A stretch of 64,000 nt of DNA from an uncultured Coriobacteriaceae bacterium (GCA_949294735.1 CASFII010000006.1:310001-374000); one strand, 5' to 3'. Numbered from the stretch's first letter, positions 51,743-61,848 are shown. Notes: generated by a model not told the origin, from the sequence alone. Made by a program: numbers and translations.

Positions 51743-52134
51743 AGCTCTTCTCCTGCAAATCGATTGACTAATGTTAAAGTTACTAAATCATTATGCTGGG
51801 AATAGACATACTCCCCCTATATGTAGTCCTAGTCACTTTATCATAAGAGCGTAGGAGTGGCTACCTTTTTAACCATTAATTTCGCCAGTTGGAAAATTAA
51901 AAGTCCTGATAGATTAGCTAAAATTGTAGGGGGGCGTCATTTCTGAATACAATTTCAGGAAGAATCTGAGGATTATTTTACTACTATAAATTGTGGTATT
52001 CAAGATTTTGCTTGTGAAAGCTCTACGAGCACTTCATAGAAAATGGGGTCAGATTTTCCCTGACCCCATAAGATTAATTCGTAGCACTGCCGCAAGTGCG
52101 CTTACGCAGCTGTACGGCTATTGGTTCCGAGCTT
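51743..52134. other. Non-coding interval upstream of the surface-protein gene
   Basis: The 392 bases hold no credible gene. On the minus strand TTGTAT, an 18-bp spacer ending in CCCCCC and TACAAT (complement of 51923-51928) make a weak promoter candidate whose spacer also ends in a homopolymer (C6). It leaves a leader of about 180 bases. The enolase terminator (52038-52068) occupies the right side. Confidence 0.45.
52038..52068 (-). terminator. Intrinsic terminator after enolase
   Basis: TGGGGTCA (52044-52051) pairs with TGACCCCA (52061-52068), loop GATTTTCCC. On the minus strand the stem is followed by TTTTCT. It lies 66 bases after the eno stop codon. Confidence 0.75.
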
Positions 52135-53481
<1,347 letters not shown>

Positions 53482-53627
53482 TTAATGATACCACGCAGGA
53501 GTATTTCGCGGCGAATGAAAGAGTTTTGCGAGCTTCAAGTTGAGGTCTATGGAGTCTCGGGAATGTCGGAATCGCAGTATTACTCTATAAAGACCAATAA
53601 ATGAGATGGGGCTATGTAGCCTAATAA

Positions 53628-54395
53628 CTACAGAAACACTGAAAGTGCTATACAAACTGCAAAACCTCCAGCACACTGCACAAACTCTCGAGCGCCAAAA
53701 GTTTGCTTGTGCAGCTTGGTAGGAGCAGTTCCAGCATGGTAACAACGCGCTTCCATAGCCAAAGCTAAAACTTCTGATCGGCGAAAAAGACCAGCGATAA
53801 GTGGGATGAAGACGGTCTGCCAAGCGCGAACCTTCTTTGTAAGACTGGAATCCTCAAACGCTGCGCCTCGCGCAACTTGTGCGTTGTAGACGCGACTAAA
53901 TTCTTCAGCAGTAACAGGAATAAAACGTAGCGCCAAGGAAAACACCATTGCTACGTCTTCTACAGGAATATGTAAAACGCGAAGAGGTTTCAGAAAACTA
54001 CGAAACGCATCGGTAAGCTCGTTGGAAGTAGTCGAAAAACTCACCAGGAACGTTGCAAAGACCAACAAAATGATTCGAAGAGCGAAGAAGCAAGCTTTGA
54101 AAAAACCAGCTTCATTAAAAGCAAACCCAGAAGCCGTCCAGAGAAAACTATTGCAGACAACCATAATGCCCACGATTACATATATAGGAATGGCAAGCTT
54201 TAACACGCGAGAAAGCGGAATACTACTCAACAGGTGTATTACGCCATAGATGACAGCACATACCAAAAGACCAGTCCAGGTATCCACTAAAAAGAGTGTT
54301 ATCCAATACGCTAAAAGGAGCAATACTTTTACCCGCGCATCACAGGAATGTACGGGAGAGTTCCCGGAAATATATGTTCCTATAGACAACCGCAT
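53628..54395 (-). CDS. ecfT: ECF transporter transmembrane component EcfT
   Basis: A 255-residue membrane protein (five or six helices) that couples the ECF ATPases to substrate-binding S subunits for vitamin or metal uptake. It has the two signature arginine motifs on the cytoplasmic coupling helices: AQVARGAAF (ARG) and AMEARCYHAG (ARC rather than ARG). Commonly EcfT follows rplQ together with two ATPase genes; here rplQ is upstream but no ATPase lies between or after. No ribosome-binding site is obvious. Confidence 0.85.
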   Translation of the reverse strand: MRLSIGTYISGNSPVHSCDARVKVLLLLAYWITLFLVDTWTGLLVCAVIYGVIHLLSSIPLSRVLKLAIPIYVIVGIMVVCNSFLWTASGFAFNEAGFFKACFFALRIILLVFATFLVSFSTTSNELTDAFRSFLKPLRVLHIPVEDVAMVFSLALRFIPVTAEEFSRVYNAQVARGAAFEDSSLTKKVRAWQTVFIPLIAGLFRRSEVLALAMEARCYHAGTAPTKLHKQTFGAREFVQCAGGFAVCIALSVFL

Positions 54396-54442
54396 GTCGG
54401 CTTGCTGTAATCCGTTCTTCTCAGTAACTTATCATCCCTAGG

Positions 54443-54533
54443 AGCCCAAAGAACACGTCCCCTTTGGGCTATCTTTTAGGATCCACAAGACACGGGCTAT
54501 TGGGTTCTTTGGGCTATCCTTCCCCTTTGGGCT
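54443..54533. repeat. Dispersed hairpin repeat, copy F (with a degraded second copy)
   Basis: AGCCCAAAGAACACGTCCCC + TTTGGGCT (54443-54470) has GCCC/GGGC arms where other copies have ACCC/GGGT: both sides of the stem changed together. A degraded repeat (ACAAGACACGGGC..., TTGGGTTCTTTGGGCT) runs on to 54533. It lies between rplQ and ecfT. Confidence 0.75.
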
Positions 54534-54557
54534 CTTTGCGTTCTTGGACTCCAATAT

Positions 54558-54585
54558 AAAAGAAAAGCCGCGCAAAGGCGCGGCT
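54558..54585 (-). terminator. Intrinsic terminator after rplQ
   Basis: AGCCGCGC-AAAG-GCGCGGCT (54566-54585) is a perfect 8-bp stem, followed on the minus strand by TTTTCTTTTATA. It ends the alpha operon 29 bases after the rplQ stop. Confidence 0.9.
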
Positions 54586-54614
54586 CATTCTTCAGATAAA
54601 CAAATCTGCAAAAG

Positions 54615-55166
54615 TTATTCAGCCTTCTTTTCGGCTTCTTCTGCAGCTTCTTCAGCAGGAGCAGCTTCTTCAGTGGTTTCTTCAACCGCTTCTTCAGCCT
54701 TAGCTTCTTCAGCAACTTCTTCTGCAGGAGCTTCTTCTGCCTTAGCAACCTTCTTCGGAGTTGCCTTCTTGGTGGACTTAGCAGGCTTTTCTTCTTCCTT
54801 GATAAGCTCTTCGGTCACCAATTCAATAATAACCATGTTGGCGTTGTCGCCCTTGCGGTTGCCCAGCTTCATGATGCGGGTGTAACCACCGTTGCGACCG
54901 TCGAACATACCCTGCGCAACCTTTTCAAACACTTCGCGCACGAGTTCTTTGTCGCCCAACTTGGCAATGGCAAGACGGCGAGAATGCAGGTCGCCTTTCT
55001 TTGCCCAGGTAATAATGCGGTCAACGTCGCTGCGGATTTCCTTAGCGCGTACGTCGATCGTCTTAATACGGTCGTTAGTGAACAGAGCAGCAGTAAGGCT
55101 CTTCTTCATAGCCTTAGTGTGGCTCTTGTCAGTGCCCAGCTTACGACCCTTCTTATAATGCCTCAT
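54615..55166 (-). CDS. rplQ: 50S ribosomal protein L17 with acidic C-terminal tail
   Basis: Residues 1-118 form L17 (MRHYKKGRKLGTDKSHTKAM; ITTEVRAKEIRSDVDRIITW-type; GGYTRIMKLGNRKGDNANMV). Another 65 residues follow: a low-complexity tail of K, A, E and P (APAEEVAEEAKAEEAVEETT), disordered and typical of actinobacterial L17. Last gene of the alpha operon, 13 bases after rpoA. Confidence 0.95.
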   Translation of the reverse strand: MRHYKKGRKLGTDKSHTKAMKKSLTAALFTNDRIKTIDVRAKEIRSDVDRIITWAKKGDLHSRRLAIAKLGDKELVREVFEKVAQGMFDGRNGGYTRIMKLGNRKGDNANMVIIELVTEELIKEEEKPAKSTKKATPKKVAKAEEAPAEEVAEEAKAEEAVEETTEEAAPAEEAAEEAEKKAE

Positions 55167-55179
55167 GATGACGTATCTC

Positions 55180-56130
55180 CTAAAGTTTCAAATTCAAGTC
55201 CATAGAAATGAGCTTGTCTTTCACTTCTTCGATGGACTTTGCACCAAAGTTCCTGATGTTGAGCAGGTCATTCTCGCTGAATTCAACCAGCTGGCGCACA
55301 GAATGAATGCCAGCACGCTTCAGGCAGTTGTAAGAACGGACGGAAAGATCCAAATCTTCAATCTGCTTGTCCAATTCAGCACTGCTTTCCTGGCCTTCAG
55401 GAGCAAAGATGGAAGGAACTTCTGCTTCCTCTTCTTCGTCCGTAGCAGCCAAGCTCAAGAATGCACCCATGTACTGGTTGATGATGTTAGCGGCCTGGCA
55501 TACAGCATCCGTTGCAGTAATGCTGCCGTCAGTTTCCACTTCCAGAACCAGCTTGTCATAGTCGGTGCGCTGACCAACACGCGTGTCAGTAACGTTCAGC
55601 GTGCAACGACGCACCGGTGAGAACAGTGAGTCAACATGAATGATGCCGATGGGGTCTTCCGTACGCTTATTGCGTTCAGCGGAAACATAGCCACGACCCA
55701 CACCAATACGAACGGTCATATCAAACTGACCACCGTCAGCAACCGTGGCAATCACATGCTCGGGGTTAATCAGCGTGAATTCAGCTGGAACTTGCAGATC
55801 TGCACCAGTAACCGTGCAGGGGCCTTCAACTGAAACGTGAGCCGTTGCTTCGGTTACGTCGTCAGTATTAGCTGCAAATACCAAGCCTTTCACATTCAGC
55901 ACAATGTCGGTAATGTCCTCAATTACGCCTTCAGCGGTGGTGAATTCGTGCTGTACGCCTTCAATTTTGATGGCGGTAGCCTTTGCACCATCCAGCGAAT
56001 TGAGCAGCACGCGACGCAGGCTATTGCCCAGCGTGTTGCCGAAACCACGTTCCAGCGGCTCCACGATGAAACGTGCTACGGTTTCGTTGACTTCTTCTGT
56101 TGTTACCGTCGGCCTCATGAACTCCGTCAT
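55180..56130 (-). CDS. rpoA: RNA polymerase alpha subunit
   Basis: A 316-residue subunit. The N-terminal assembly domain shows FIVEPLERGFGNTLGNSLRR and VEGPCTVTGADLQVP; the C-terminal domain (from about 245) shows LDLSVRSYNCLKRAGIHSVR and the DNA-binding ENDLLNIRNFGAKSIEEVKD. It should bind UP elements and activators. It sits between rpsD (64 bases upstream) and rplQ. Confidence 0.98.
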   Translation of the reverse strand: MTEFMRPTVTTEEVNETVARFIVEPLERGFGNTLGNSLRRVLLNSLDGAKATAIKIEGVQHEFTTAEGVIEDITDIVLNVKGLVFAANTDDVTEATAHVSVEGPCTVTGADLQVPAEFTLINPEHVIATVADGGQFDMTVRIGVGRGYVSAERNKRTEDPIGIIHVDSLFSPVRRCTLNVTDTRVGQRTDYDKLVLEVETDGSITATDAVCQAANIINQYMGAFLSLAATDEEEEAEVPSIFAPEGQESSAELDKQIEDLDLSVRSYNCLKRAGIHSVRQLVEFSENDLLNIRNFGAKSIEEVKDKLISMDLNLKL

Positions 56131-56194
56131 AAAGGGTTCAGCCTCCTTACTTATGTGCTTCCTTACGTATGCTGTACTTTACGCTGCGAAGTTA

Positions 56195-56821
56195 TTACTT
56201 CGAGTAAAGTTCGACAATGAGCTGTTCGCGAATGTCCAGGTCAATCTGTTCACGCTGCGGAAGCGACAGCACACTACCCTGTAATTTCTCGATGTCGACT
56301 TCAAGCCATGCAGGAACCTGTACGCGTTCGTTGGAAATCAGAGCGCTCTTGATAACCAGCATGTCTTTCGCTTTCGGAGCAACAGCAACCAAGTCACCAG
56401 GACGCACACGATAAGACGGAATGGTTACGCGAACGCCATTCACGTTGATGTGCCCATGACGAATTTGCTGACGAGCCTCGGCGCGAGACTTCGCGAAACC
56501 AAGGCGATACACTACGTTGTCCAGGCGGCTTTCCAGAATGCGGAGCAGTTCTTCACCGGTCTTGCCTTCGGTGGAAACAGCCAGGTCATAGTAGTGATGG
56601 AATTGCTTTTCCAGAACACCATAAATACGCTTGGTCTTCTGCTTTTCACGCAACTGAGTGCGGTATTCACTTTCTTTTACGCGCTTCTTACCGGCTTCAC
56701 CAGGCGCGTAGTTGCGGCGTTCGATTGCGCATTTGTCCGTGTAGCAACGGTCGCCCTTGAGGAACAGTTTCGTTCCTTCGCGGCGGCACAATCGGCAGTC
56801 CGCTCCAGTATAACGAGCCAT
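56195..56821 (-). CDS. rpsD: 30S ribosomal protein S4 (zinc-type)
   Basis: A 208-residue S4 with the cysteine-bearing N-terminus ([20 protein letters not shown], plus CAIERR), giving C-x2-C...C-x5-C: a zinc-ribbon form. It also has the S4 RNA-binding domain ([20 protein letters not shown]). S4 starts 30S assembly and often represses the alpha operon. 19 bases after rpsK. Confidence 0.97.
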   Translation of the reverse strand: MARYTGADCRLCRREGTKLFLKGDRCYTDKCAIERRNYAPGEAGKKRVKESEYRTQLREKQKTKRIYGVLEKQFHHYYDLAVSTEGKTGEELLRILESRLDNVVYRLGFAKSRAEARQQIRHGHINVNGVRVTIPSYRVRPGDLVAVAPKAKDMLVIKSALISNERVQVPAWLEVDIEKLQGSVLSLPQREQIDLDIREQLIVELYSK

Positions 56822-56840
56822 AATACTATCGTCCTTTCAA

Positions 56841-57239
56841 TTAGACGCGACGACGCTTGCGCGGACGGCAACCGTTGTGCGGAATGGGAGTGCAATCCTG
56901 AATGCTAGCAATTTCAAGGCCTGCTGCCTGCAGAGAACGGATAGCCGTTTCGCGGCCAGAACCAGGACCCTTTACGAACACAGAAACCTTGCGAAGGCCA
57001 TGTTCCATTGCAGTTTTAGCCGCAGCTTCTGCAGCCATCTGAGCTGCAAAAGGAGTGGACTTACGAGAACCCTTGAAGCCAACCGTACCAGCGGACTGCC
57101 AAGAAATGACGTTACCCTGCGGGTCGGTAATGCTAACAATGGTGTTGTTGAACGTAGATTTAATGTGTGCAGCACCCACGGCAATGTTCTTACGTTCGGA
57201 ACGCTTAATGCGGGTGCGTACTTGCTTTTTAGCTGCCAC
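56841..57239 (-). CDS. rpsK: 30S ribosomal protein S11
   Basis: A 132-residue S11 ([57 protein letters not shown]). S11 forms the platform near the mRNA exit and the Shine-Dalgarno helix. 11 bases after rpsM. Confidence 0.97.
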   Translation of the reverse strand: MAAKKQVRTRIKRSERKNIAVGAAHIKSTFNNTIVSITDPQGNVISWQSAGTVGFKGSRKSTPFAAQMAAEAAAKTAMEHGLRKVSVFVKGPGSGRETAIRSLQAAGLEIASIQDCTPIPHNGCRPRKRRRV

Positions 57240-57250
57240 TTTTCGTCCCC

Positions 57251-57619
57251 TTACTTCTTCTTGCCGCCGATTTGCTTACGCGGACCTTTGCGGGTACGCG
57301 CATTCGTGTGCGTGCGCTGACCGCGAACGGGCAGGCCGCGACGGTGACGCAGACCGCGGTAGCAGCCAATTTCCATAAGGCGCTTTACGTTCTGGGAAAC
57401 TTCGCGGTGCAAGTCACCTTCCACGTGGAGGTTTTCCTGAATGTAGTCACGCAACTTGGACAAATCATCTTCAGTAAGATCCTTAACGCGAACGTCTGGG
57501 TTTACACCAGTTTCAGCAAGAATCTTCTTTGAGGTGGTCAAACCAATGCCATAAATGTAGGTCAAGCCGACTTCAATGCGCTTGTCGCGAGGAAGGTCGA
57601 CACCAACAAGACGTGCCAT
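57251..57619 (-). CDS. rpsM: 30S ribosomal protein S13
   Basis: A 122-residue S13 ([60 protein letters not shown]). The C-terminal basic tail contacts P-site tRNA. 21 bases after rpmJ. Confidence 0.97.
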   Translation of the reverse strand: MARLVGVDLPRDKRIEVGLTYIYGIGLTTSKKILAETGVNPDVRVKDLTEDDLSKLRDYIQENLHVEGDLHREVSQNVKRLMEIGCYRGLRHRRGLPVRGQRTHTNARTRKGPRKQIGGKKK

Positions 57620-57640
57620 AGATAGCTCTCCTCTTTCTTC

Positions 57641-57754
57641 CTAGCCCTGACGCTGCTTGTGGCGCGGGTTTTCGCAGATTACGAGCACCTTGCCGTGGCG
57701 TCGGATAATTTTGCACTTGTCGCACATTTTCTTGACCGAAGGACGTACCTTCAT
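57641..57754 (-). CDS. rpmJ: 50S ribosomal protein L36
   Basis: This 37-residue protein is read directly from the sequence: [20 protein letters not shown] followed by [18 protein letters not shown]-x2-C...C-x4-H ligands make it the zinc-binding form. It lies between infA (187 bases upstream) and rpsM. Confidence 0.95.
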   Translation of the reverse strand: MKVRPSVKKMCDKCKIIRRHGKVLVICENPRHKQRQG

Positions 57755-57941
57755 ATCATTTTCCTTTCGGTTATGCGTTTTACTCTATGTTCACACCCAG
57801 CCGCTGGTGGTTATTTTCTTACTTACGAAGGGCAGTGCAGCGGCTTTTGCGCGCCACCCTTTTTGCTTCCATGCCGCTAAAATTTCCTTCTACAGCGCGC
57901 AAAAATGCACAGGAAGTACACAATTCCCGTGCAAATTCTTA

Positions 57942-58160
57942 CTACTTGAAGCGGTAGGTAATGCGTCCGCGGTTCAAGTCGTAGACGGAAAGCTCCGTCA
58001 TTACTTTGTCTCCTGGCAAAATCTTAATGTAATGCATACGCATCTTGCCAGAAATGTGGGCCAATATCTTGTGGCCATTTTCGAGCTCAACCCTAAACAT
58101 TGCGTTCGGCAGCGCCTCGAGGACGGTGCCCTCAAGCTCGATAACATCTTCTTTCGCCAA
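57942..58160 (-). CDS. infA: Translation initiation factor IF-1 (TTG start)
   Basis: A 72-residue OB-fold protein ([44 protein letters not shown]) that blocks the A site during initiation. The start is TTG, with AGGAG six bases upstream. secY, adk and map, which often precede infA, are not upstream; tRNA genes are. The 187 bases to rpmJ contain no gene. Confidence 0.96.
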   Translation of the reverse strand: MAKEDVIELEGTVLEALPNAMFRVELENGHKILAHISGKMRMHYIKILPGDKVMTELSVYDLNRGRITYRFK

Positions 58161-58203
58161 AAGTGCTCCTCTGCAGTCCTAGCGACTAAAACAGCGACAG
58201 TAA

Positions 58204-58233
58204 ATAATAGCAAAAAATTCTTAAGAGCGTCAA
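58204..58233 (-). promoter_or_regulatory. Promoter of the infA / alpha operon
   Basis: On the minus strand TTGACG (58228-58233), an 18-bp spacer and TATTAT (58204-58209) lie about 45 bases upstream of infA. The -35 box is part of an inverted repeat, GCGTCAAA...TTTGACGC (58227-58248). Confidence 0.65.
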
Positions 58234-58304
58234 AGAAAATTTTGACGCAAAAAATATCCACTTTTTGATGATGAGCGTAGTTTTGAAAGCTGGTTTGAGA
58301 AAGT

Positions 58305-58378
58305 TGGCTGGGCCACCAGGATTCGAACCTAGATAGCTGGAACCAAAATCCAGAGTCCTGCCGTTGGACGATGGCCCA
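58305..58378 (-). tRNA. tRNA-Gln (anticodon TTG)
   Basis: The minus strand starts TGGGCCATCG, with an anticodon stem CTGGA/TCCAG around a TTTTGGT loop (anticodon TTG), a T-arm GGTTCGAATCC and a 3' TGGCCCA-G-CCA. All four stems pair; CCA is encoded. It follows tRNA-Lys on the same strand. Confidence 0.95.
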
Positions 58379-58461
58379 AAACCAAAAGAAAGAAAAAGCG
58401 CTTATCTTCGCAAGGGAAAGCTTTGGCGAACCCAAGCTTTTCAGAAGCGAAGTGCGAAACA

Positions 58462-58537
58462 TGGTGGGCCGTGAGGGAATCGAACCCGCGACCTTGGGAT
58501 TAAAAGTCCCCTGCTCTGCCAACTGAGCTAACGGCCC
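58462..58537 (-). tRNA. tRNA-Lys (anticodon TTT)
   Basis: The minus strand starts GGGCCGTTAGCTCAGTTGG; the anticodon loop is CTTTTAA (TTT); the T-arm is GGTTCGATTCC; the 3' end is ACGGCCC-A-CCA with encoded CCA. One G-A pair lies at the end of the anticodon stem. First gene after the promoter at 58565-58593. Confidence 0.95.
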
Positions 58538-58564
58538 ATAGTCTTTCGCAACGCGCAAGCGCTT

Positions 58565-58593
58565 ATTTTAACGGCAGCACCGCGCAAGGTCAA
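58565..58593 (-). promoter_or_regulatory. Promoter of the tRNA-Lys / tRNA-Gln pair
   Basis: On the minus strand TTGACC (58588-58593), a 17-bp spacer and TAAAAT (58565-58570) lie 28 bases upstream of tRNA-Lys. Confidence 0.75.
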
Positions 58594-58615
58594 CATGAAT
58601 AATTGTAAGGTTTTG

Positions 58616-58629
58616 TAAGGGTACCCTTA
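58616..58629. promoter_or_regulatory. Perfect 14-bp palindrome
   Basis: TAAGGGTACCCTTA lies between the tRNA promoter and the 3' end of the C39-like gene, 47 bases after that stop. It may be an operator or a short terminator stem; no U-run follows. Confidence 0.35.
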
Positions 58630-58675
58630 TCAAAGTCTCGATAGAAACTTATCCAGACTTTTAAGTAAAACAGAC

Positions 58676-59890
58676 TTACGCAAGACGATACGCCCAAAGC
58701 CCCATTGTCTGGTTTAGTACTCGATCAATATCCCACGCTTTATCAGAGCGTTCCGCAGAGAAGGGGTCGTTAATCTTCAAGGTGCCGTCATCATTGAGGC
58801 CAGCTATCACCAAGAAGTGACCGCCGTCAGTAAAATCACCCGCGCCTACATTGCAGATTACTACCGCCCCGCCAGACAATGCTGAACGCAAGCTATCAGC
58901 ATCCACCGAAATTGACTCACAGCTAAGCCCCAAGCTCTCCGCTTCGTTAGTAAGAAAAGCCGTATCAGTTCCGTTGTAGGTGGTCATATAGCCACCCTCC
59001 TGTGCGCGCAAAGACATATCGTATGGCGATAAATCATTGCTGCCCGTTAACCCCTGATACACCATGGATAAAGCGGTAGGACAGCAGCCCGTCAGCGCAA
59101 ACGTAGTTGAACTATAAACGGAGTACCCCCAACGAGGATCCCATTGATACAACCGAGGAACTGTCCCCTCCGCCACTTCGTCACAGGCTCCACCTGTATC
59201 AGACGGATACGACTCGGGAAAGCCGCGAACAAACGAAATGGCTTCAGGTTCTAAAGTAGCTAAACGTAAAAGTTTGAACTGAACCCTTTCGCCATCAACA
59301 CCATATTCTTCAGGATGAGACGCAATCCATGCCACGTCTTCGTTTTGGTCTGCCTTTTCTATCATCTGAGCAGCCAAGTCATCTCCGAGAATGTTTTGCA
59401 GGGTTTCTTTATTGATTGATACTTGCTGCGTTTCGGGTTTTTTGGCAGCTGGTTCTTCAGAAGCTGCTTCATTGGTTTGCGCTTCCGCAGCCGCGGGAGG
59501 TTCGGCTGCCTGAGAAGTAGCGCTTCCCGCACAGTTGACAATGCCAAATATGGCAAGAAGCAAAACTACAAGCACTACTACAACGAGTGCAACGCCCTTT
59601 ACCCCAAACGATTCTGCGAACTGCTGAATAAACGCGCCCGCACGACCAAATAGTGACTGAACACCGCCCAGAACCCGACTGCTTCGTGATTGATTGCTAG
59701 GCGAACCCTGCAAACCTCTTGAACTACGCGGAACCCACGCTCCACGAGACTGTGTCTGCGGCGAAAGGGACTTCCCTGACGAATTCGTTCTGCGACCACC
59801 ACGGTTCGAAGGCGTGGTGCCGCCATGCAGGCGAGCCTGACGCTCTGCTAAGCGTTTTCGTGCTAGTTCGCGTCTTTCTTCGTCGGTCAC
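58676..59890 (-). CDS. Membrane-anchored C39-like cysteine peptidase
   Basis: The 404-residue protein has a basic, disordered N-terminus, one membrane helix (VALVVVVLVVLLLAIFGIVN) and an extracytoplasmic peptidase_C39_2-type domain: catalytic Cys in FALTGCCPTALSMVYQGL, His in GGHFLVIAGL and the downstream INDPF. The topology suggests an external wall or peptide hydrolase. The start is a GTG after AAGGA, 25 bases after the exporter gene, so the MerR-exporter-peptidase order may be one transcript. Substrate unknown. Confidence 0.82.
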   Translation of the reverse strand: MTDEERRELARKRLAERQARLHGGTTPSNRGGRRTNSSGKSLSPQTQSRGAWVPRSSRGLQGSPSNQSRSSRVLGGVQSLFGRAGAFIQQFAESFGVKGVALVVVVLVVLLLAIFGIVNCAGSATSQAAEPPAAAEAQTNEAASEEPAAKKPETQQVSINKETLQNILGDDLAAQMIEKADQNEDVAWIASHPEEYGVDGERVQFKLLRLATLEPEAISFVRGFPESYPSDTGGACDEVAEGTVPRLYQWDPRWGYSVYSSTTFALTGCCPTALSMVYQGLTGSNDLSPYDMSLRAQEGGYMTTYNGTDTAFLTNEAESLGLSCESISVDADSLRSALSGGAVVICNVGAGDFTDGGHFLVIAGLNDDGTLKINDPFSAERSDKAWDIDRVLNQTMGLWAYRLA

Positions 59891-59915
59891 GTGCGTTCCT
59901 TAAACTGCCTTCAAT

Positions 59916-60869
59916 TTAAAAGCTAATGCCAAACAACATTACTAGTAAACCCCAGAAGATGGCCATGGCGAAAAGACCTGCCAAGATAATAAGATTATCC
60001 CCTGGTCTACGGTTTGTGCGGAAAAGGACCAAAAGCCCCACGCCCGCAGAAGCAAGCAAACCCGCAAACATAGCTCCCGCGCCAAGCGCACCATCAACGT
60101 ACAACTGCGCAATGACTACGCTTGCTGCACAATTAGGAATAAGCCCCACAAGCGCTGCTCCCATAATGGAAAGCAACTCATTTTGCCCCAGGAAACGTGC
60201 CAGTGCGTCTTCACCAATGAATACCAAAATAGCATTAAGTACCAATGTAATTGCAAAAATAAACAGCGTCACTTGAATAGTATGAATCACAGCGCTCTTG
60301 AAAATGGATGCACCGCTGTGGTCGTGATGATGTTCGTGATCGTTTTCGTGGTCGTAGGCCAATTCAGGCTGCAATTCGCAGGCTTCACAGCGACCATTAC
60401 ATTGACAATGGCTCTGCTCGCACAGCTCATGAATACGAAAAGCTTTAGCTTCGCGACGTGCAATATGAACAGCCGCGTCTACTACAAACCCCATTACCAT
60501 GCCTACCAGAATCTTGGCACCAAGTATTTTAGCAATGGTGGGCAGTGGTACTTGTTCCGCCAAAAAGATGGGAAGCATTTCATCGGAGGTGGAAAGAAAC
60601 ACCGCAAAAAGTGTTCCGAGCGTTACCACACGCCCTGCATAGAGCGTGGCAGCTGCCGCCGAAAAGCCGCACTGAGGCACCACACCCAAAATGGAGCCCA
60701 CCACTGGTCCCGCTACTCCAGCACGTCGAATGCTTTCCTGGGCTCGCTCCCCCGTTTTATGCTCGAGCCATTCCATCAGAAGATAGGTGACCAGCAAAAA
60801 CGGTACCAGATACGCGGTGTCTTCCAGCGAATGTAAAAGAATATGTTCAATGCTTCCTAAAATATCCAT
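59916..60869 (-). CDS. Putative 10-TM heavy-metal exporter (ArsP_2-like)
   Basis: The 317-residue membrane protein has pairs of hydrophobic helices in two similar halves (GVAGPVVGSILGVVPQCGFS and AALVGLIPNCAASVVIAQLY, each with a P-x-C-x-x-S/A element) around a cytoplasmic loop rich in Cys and His (CEQSHCQCNGRCEACELQ; HENDHEHHHDHSG). This is the plan of the putative heavy-metal or arsenic exporters of the ArsP_2 type. The metal-binding loop is seen; the metal is not known. The ATG at 60869 is chosen over a TTG two codons earlier; neither has a clear site. Confidence 0.8.
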   Translation of the reverse strand: MDILGSIEHILLHSLEDTAYLVPFLLVTYLLMEWLEHKTGERAQESIRRAGVAGPVVGSILGVVPQCGFSAAAATLYAGRVVTLGTLFAVFLSTSDEMLPIFLAEQVPLPTIAKILGAKILVGMVMGFVVDAAVHIARREAKAFRIHELCEQSHCQCNGRCEACELQPELAYDHENDHEHHHDHSGASIFKSAVIHTIQVTLFIFAITLVLNAILVFIGEDALARFLGQNELLSIMGAALVGLIPNCAASVVIAQLYVDGALGAGAMFAGLLASAGVGLLVLFRTNRRPGDNLIILAGLFAMAIFWGLLVMLFGISF

Positions 60870-61011
60870 GGGCAAAATTGTAGCTGACGCGTCAAGAAGT
60901 TAGCCCTTATGTCGCCAACTACGCATGACTTTTGGCTGATAGTTAGCGGCATCTGGCTACAACTTGCTTCCCAGCAACGCACGGCTTCACCTAATTTCAC
61001 GCAACTTTGGC

Positions 61012-61785
61012 TTATTTGCAATACACCGCAATGGCTTTAGACGCGAACTCTGCAGTTCCTTCGCCGCCCACCTTGTCAATGTTTTCCTTAAACCGTAAAT
61101 CAGCCGTGTACATCTGGCCAAGACCTGCAAAAACCTCTTTCGTGCAGGTATAGAAATTATCTGTAATGAATTGCTGAATAGAAGCAACCTTAGCCTGTAC
61201 TTCTTCACTATCTGAAGGCAGGTGCCTCAACTGACCCAGTTCGCCAAATAAGTTCATCATCTGTTCACCCGCAACAGCAAAGTTTGATCCTTGCTGCTCT
61301 CGTCGGGTGAATTCCTTATAAGCTGAAGTAGTCCCCCATTTGTTTTTCACTTCGGCTTTATAGGCTTCTAATTCAGAGGTGTTAAACGCATCAAATGTCA
61401 TTGATATATCCTTTTCTTGCTTTTGAAGTCTTTTTGCAAACGCAATAAGCTGTTCTATATGAACTTTTTGTAACTCCAAGATTTTTATTTGCTCACACAA
61501 AGCTTGTTTCTGATCAAACGAAGGACTTTCCAAAATATCGGATATGTCTTTCAGCGAAAACTGAAGTTCTTTTAAAAGTAGGATACTTTGCAAGCGGCGA
61601 AGGTTGTGGTTGTCGTACAAGCGATAACCCGCTTTGGTAATGGTGCTTGGTTTTAGTAAGCCAACCTGATCATAGTAATGAAGCGTACGAACACTAACCC
61701 CCGCAAAATCACTTACTTCTTTTACCGTGTATAAAGATTTCTTCTTCATGCGCTTTGCTTCTTCTTTTCCTGCAACTGCCGCCAT
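61012..61785 (-). CDS. MerR-family regulator with TipAS-type ligand domain
   Basis: Residues 13-80 are a MerR winged helix (YTVKEVSDFAGVSVRTLHYY; AGYRLYDNHNLRRLQSILLL). The middle helix forms the dimer coiled coil, and the C-terminal region (SELEAYKAEVKNKWGTTSAY onward) matches TipAS, the drug-binding domain of TipA-like regulators. The start is set at 61785 (GGAAGAG upstream); the frame runs further up to 61815, but that ATG overlaps the -10 element and probably precedes the transcript. An ATG 12 codons later is also possible. Next gene: the metal exporter. Confidence 0.88.
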   Translation of the reverse strand: MAAVAGKEEAKRMKKKSLYTVKEVSDFAGVSVRTLHYYDQVGLLKPSTITKAGYRLYDNHNLRRLQSILLLKELQFSLKDISDILESPSFDQKQALCEQIKILELQKVHIEQLIAFAKRLQKQEKDISMTFDAFNTSELEAYKAEVKNKWGTTSAYKEFTRREQQGSNFAVAGEQMMNLFGELGQLRHLPSDSEEVQAKVASIQQFITDNFYTCTKEVFAGLGQMYTADLRFKENIDKVGGEGTAEFASKAIAVYCK

Positions 61786-61817
61786 ACGACTGCTCTTCCT
61801 GATATCAAGATACACTC

Positions 61818-61848
61818 AGCATAAACTATAACGTAACGTAAGGGTCAA
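61818..61848 (-). promoter_or_regulatory. MerR-type promoter (19-bp spacer) of the TipA-like regulator
   Basis: On the minus strand TTGACC (61843-61848) and TATGCT (61818-61823) are separated by 19 bp, the extended spacing that MerR proteins untwist. The spacer, CTTACGTTACGTTATAGTT, has an ACGTnACGT core like the known TipA operator. Confidence 0.65.

Noticed and set aside
52044-52068. The TGGGGTCA hairpin after enolase as a member of the dispersed repeat family
   Set aside because: Its arms and core differ (no GACACGTCCC), and the following T-run explains it as an ordinary terminator.
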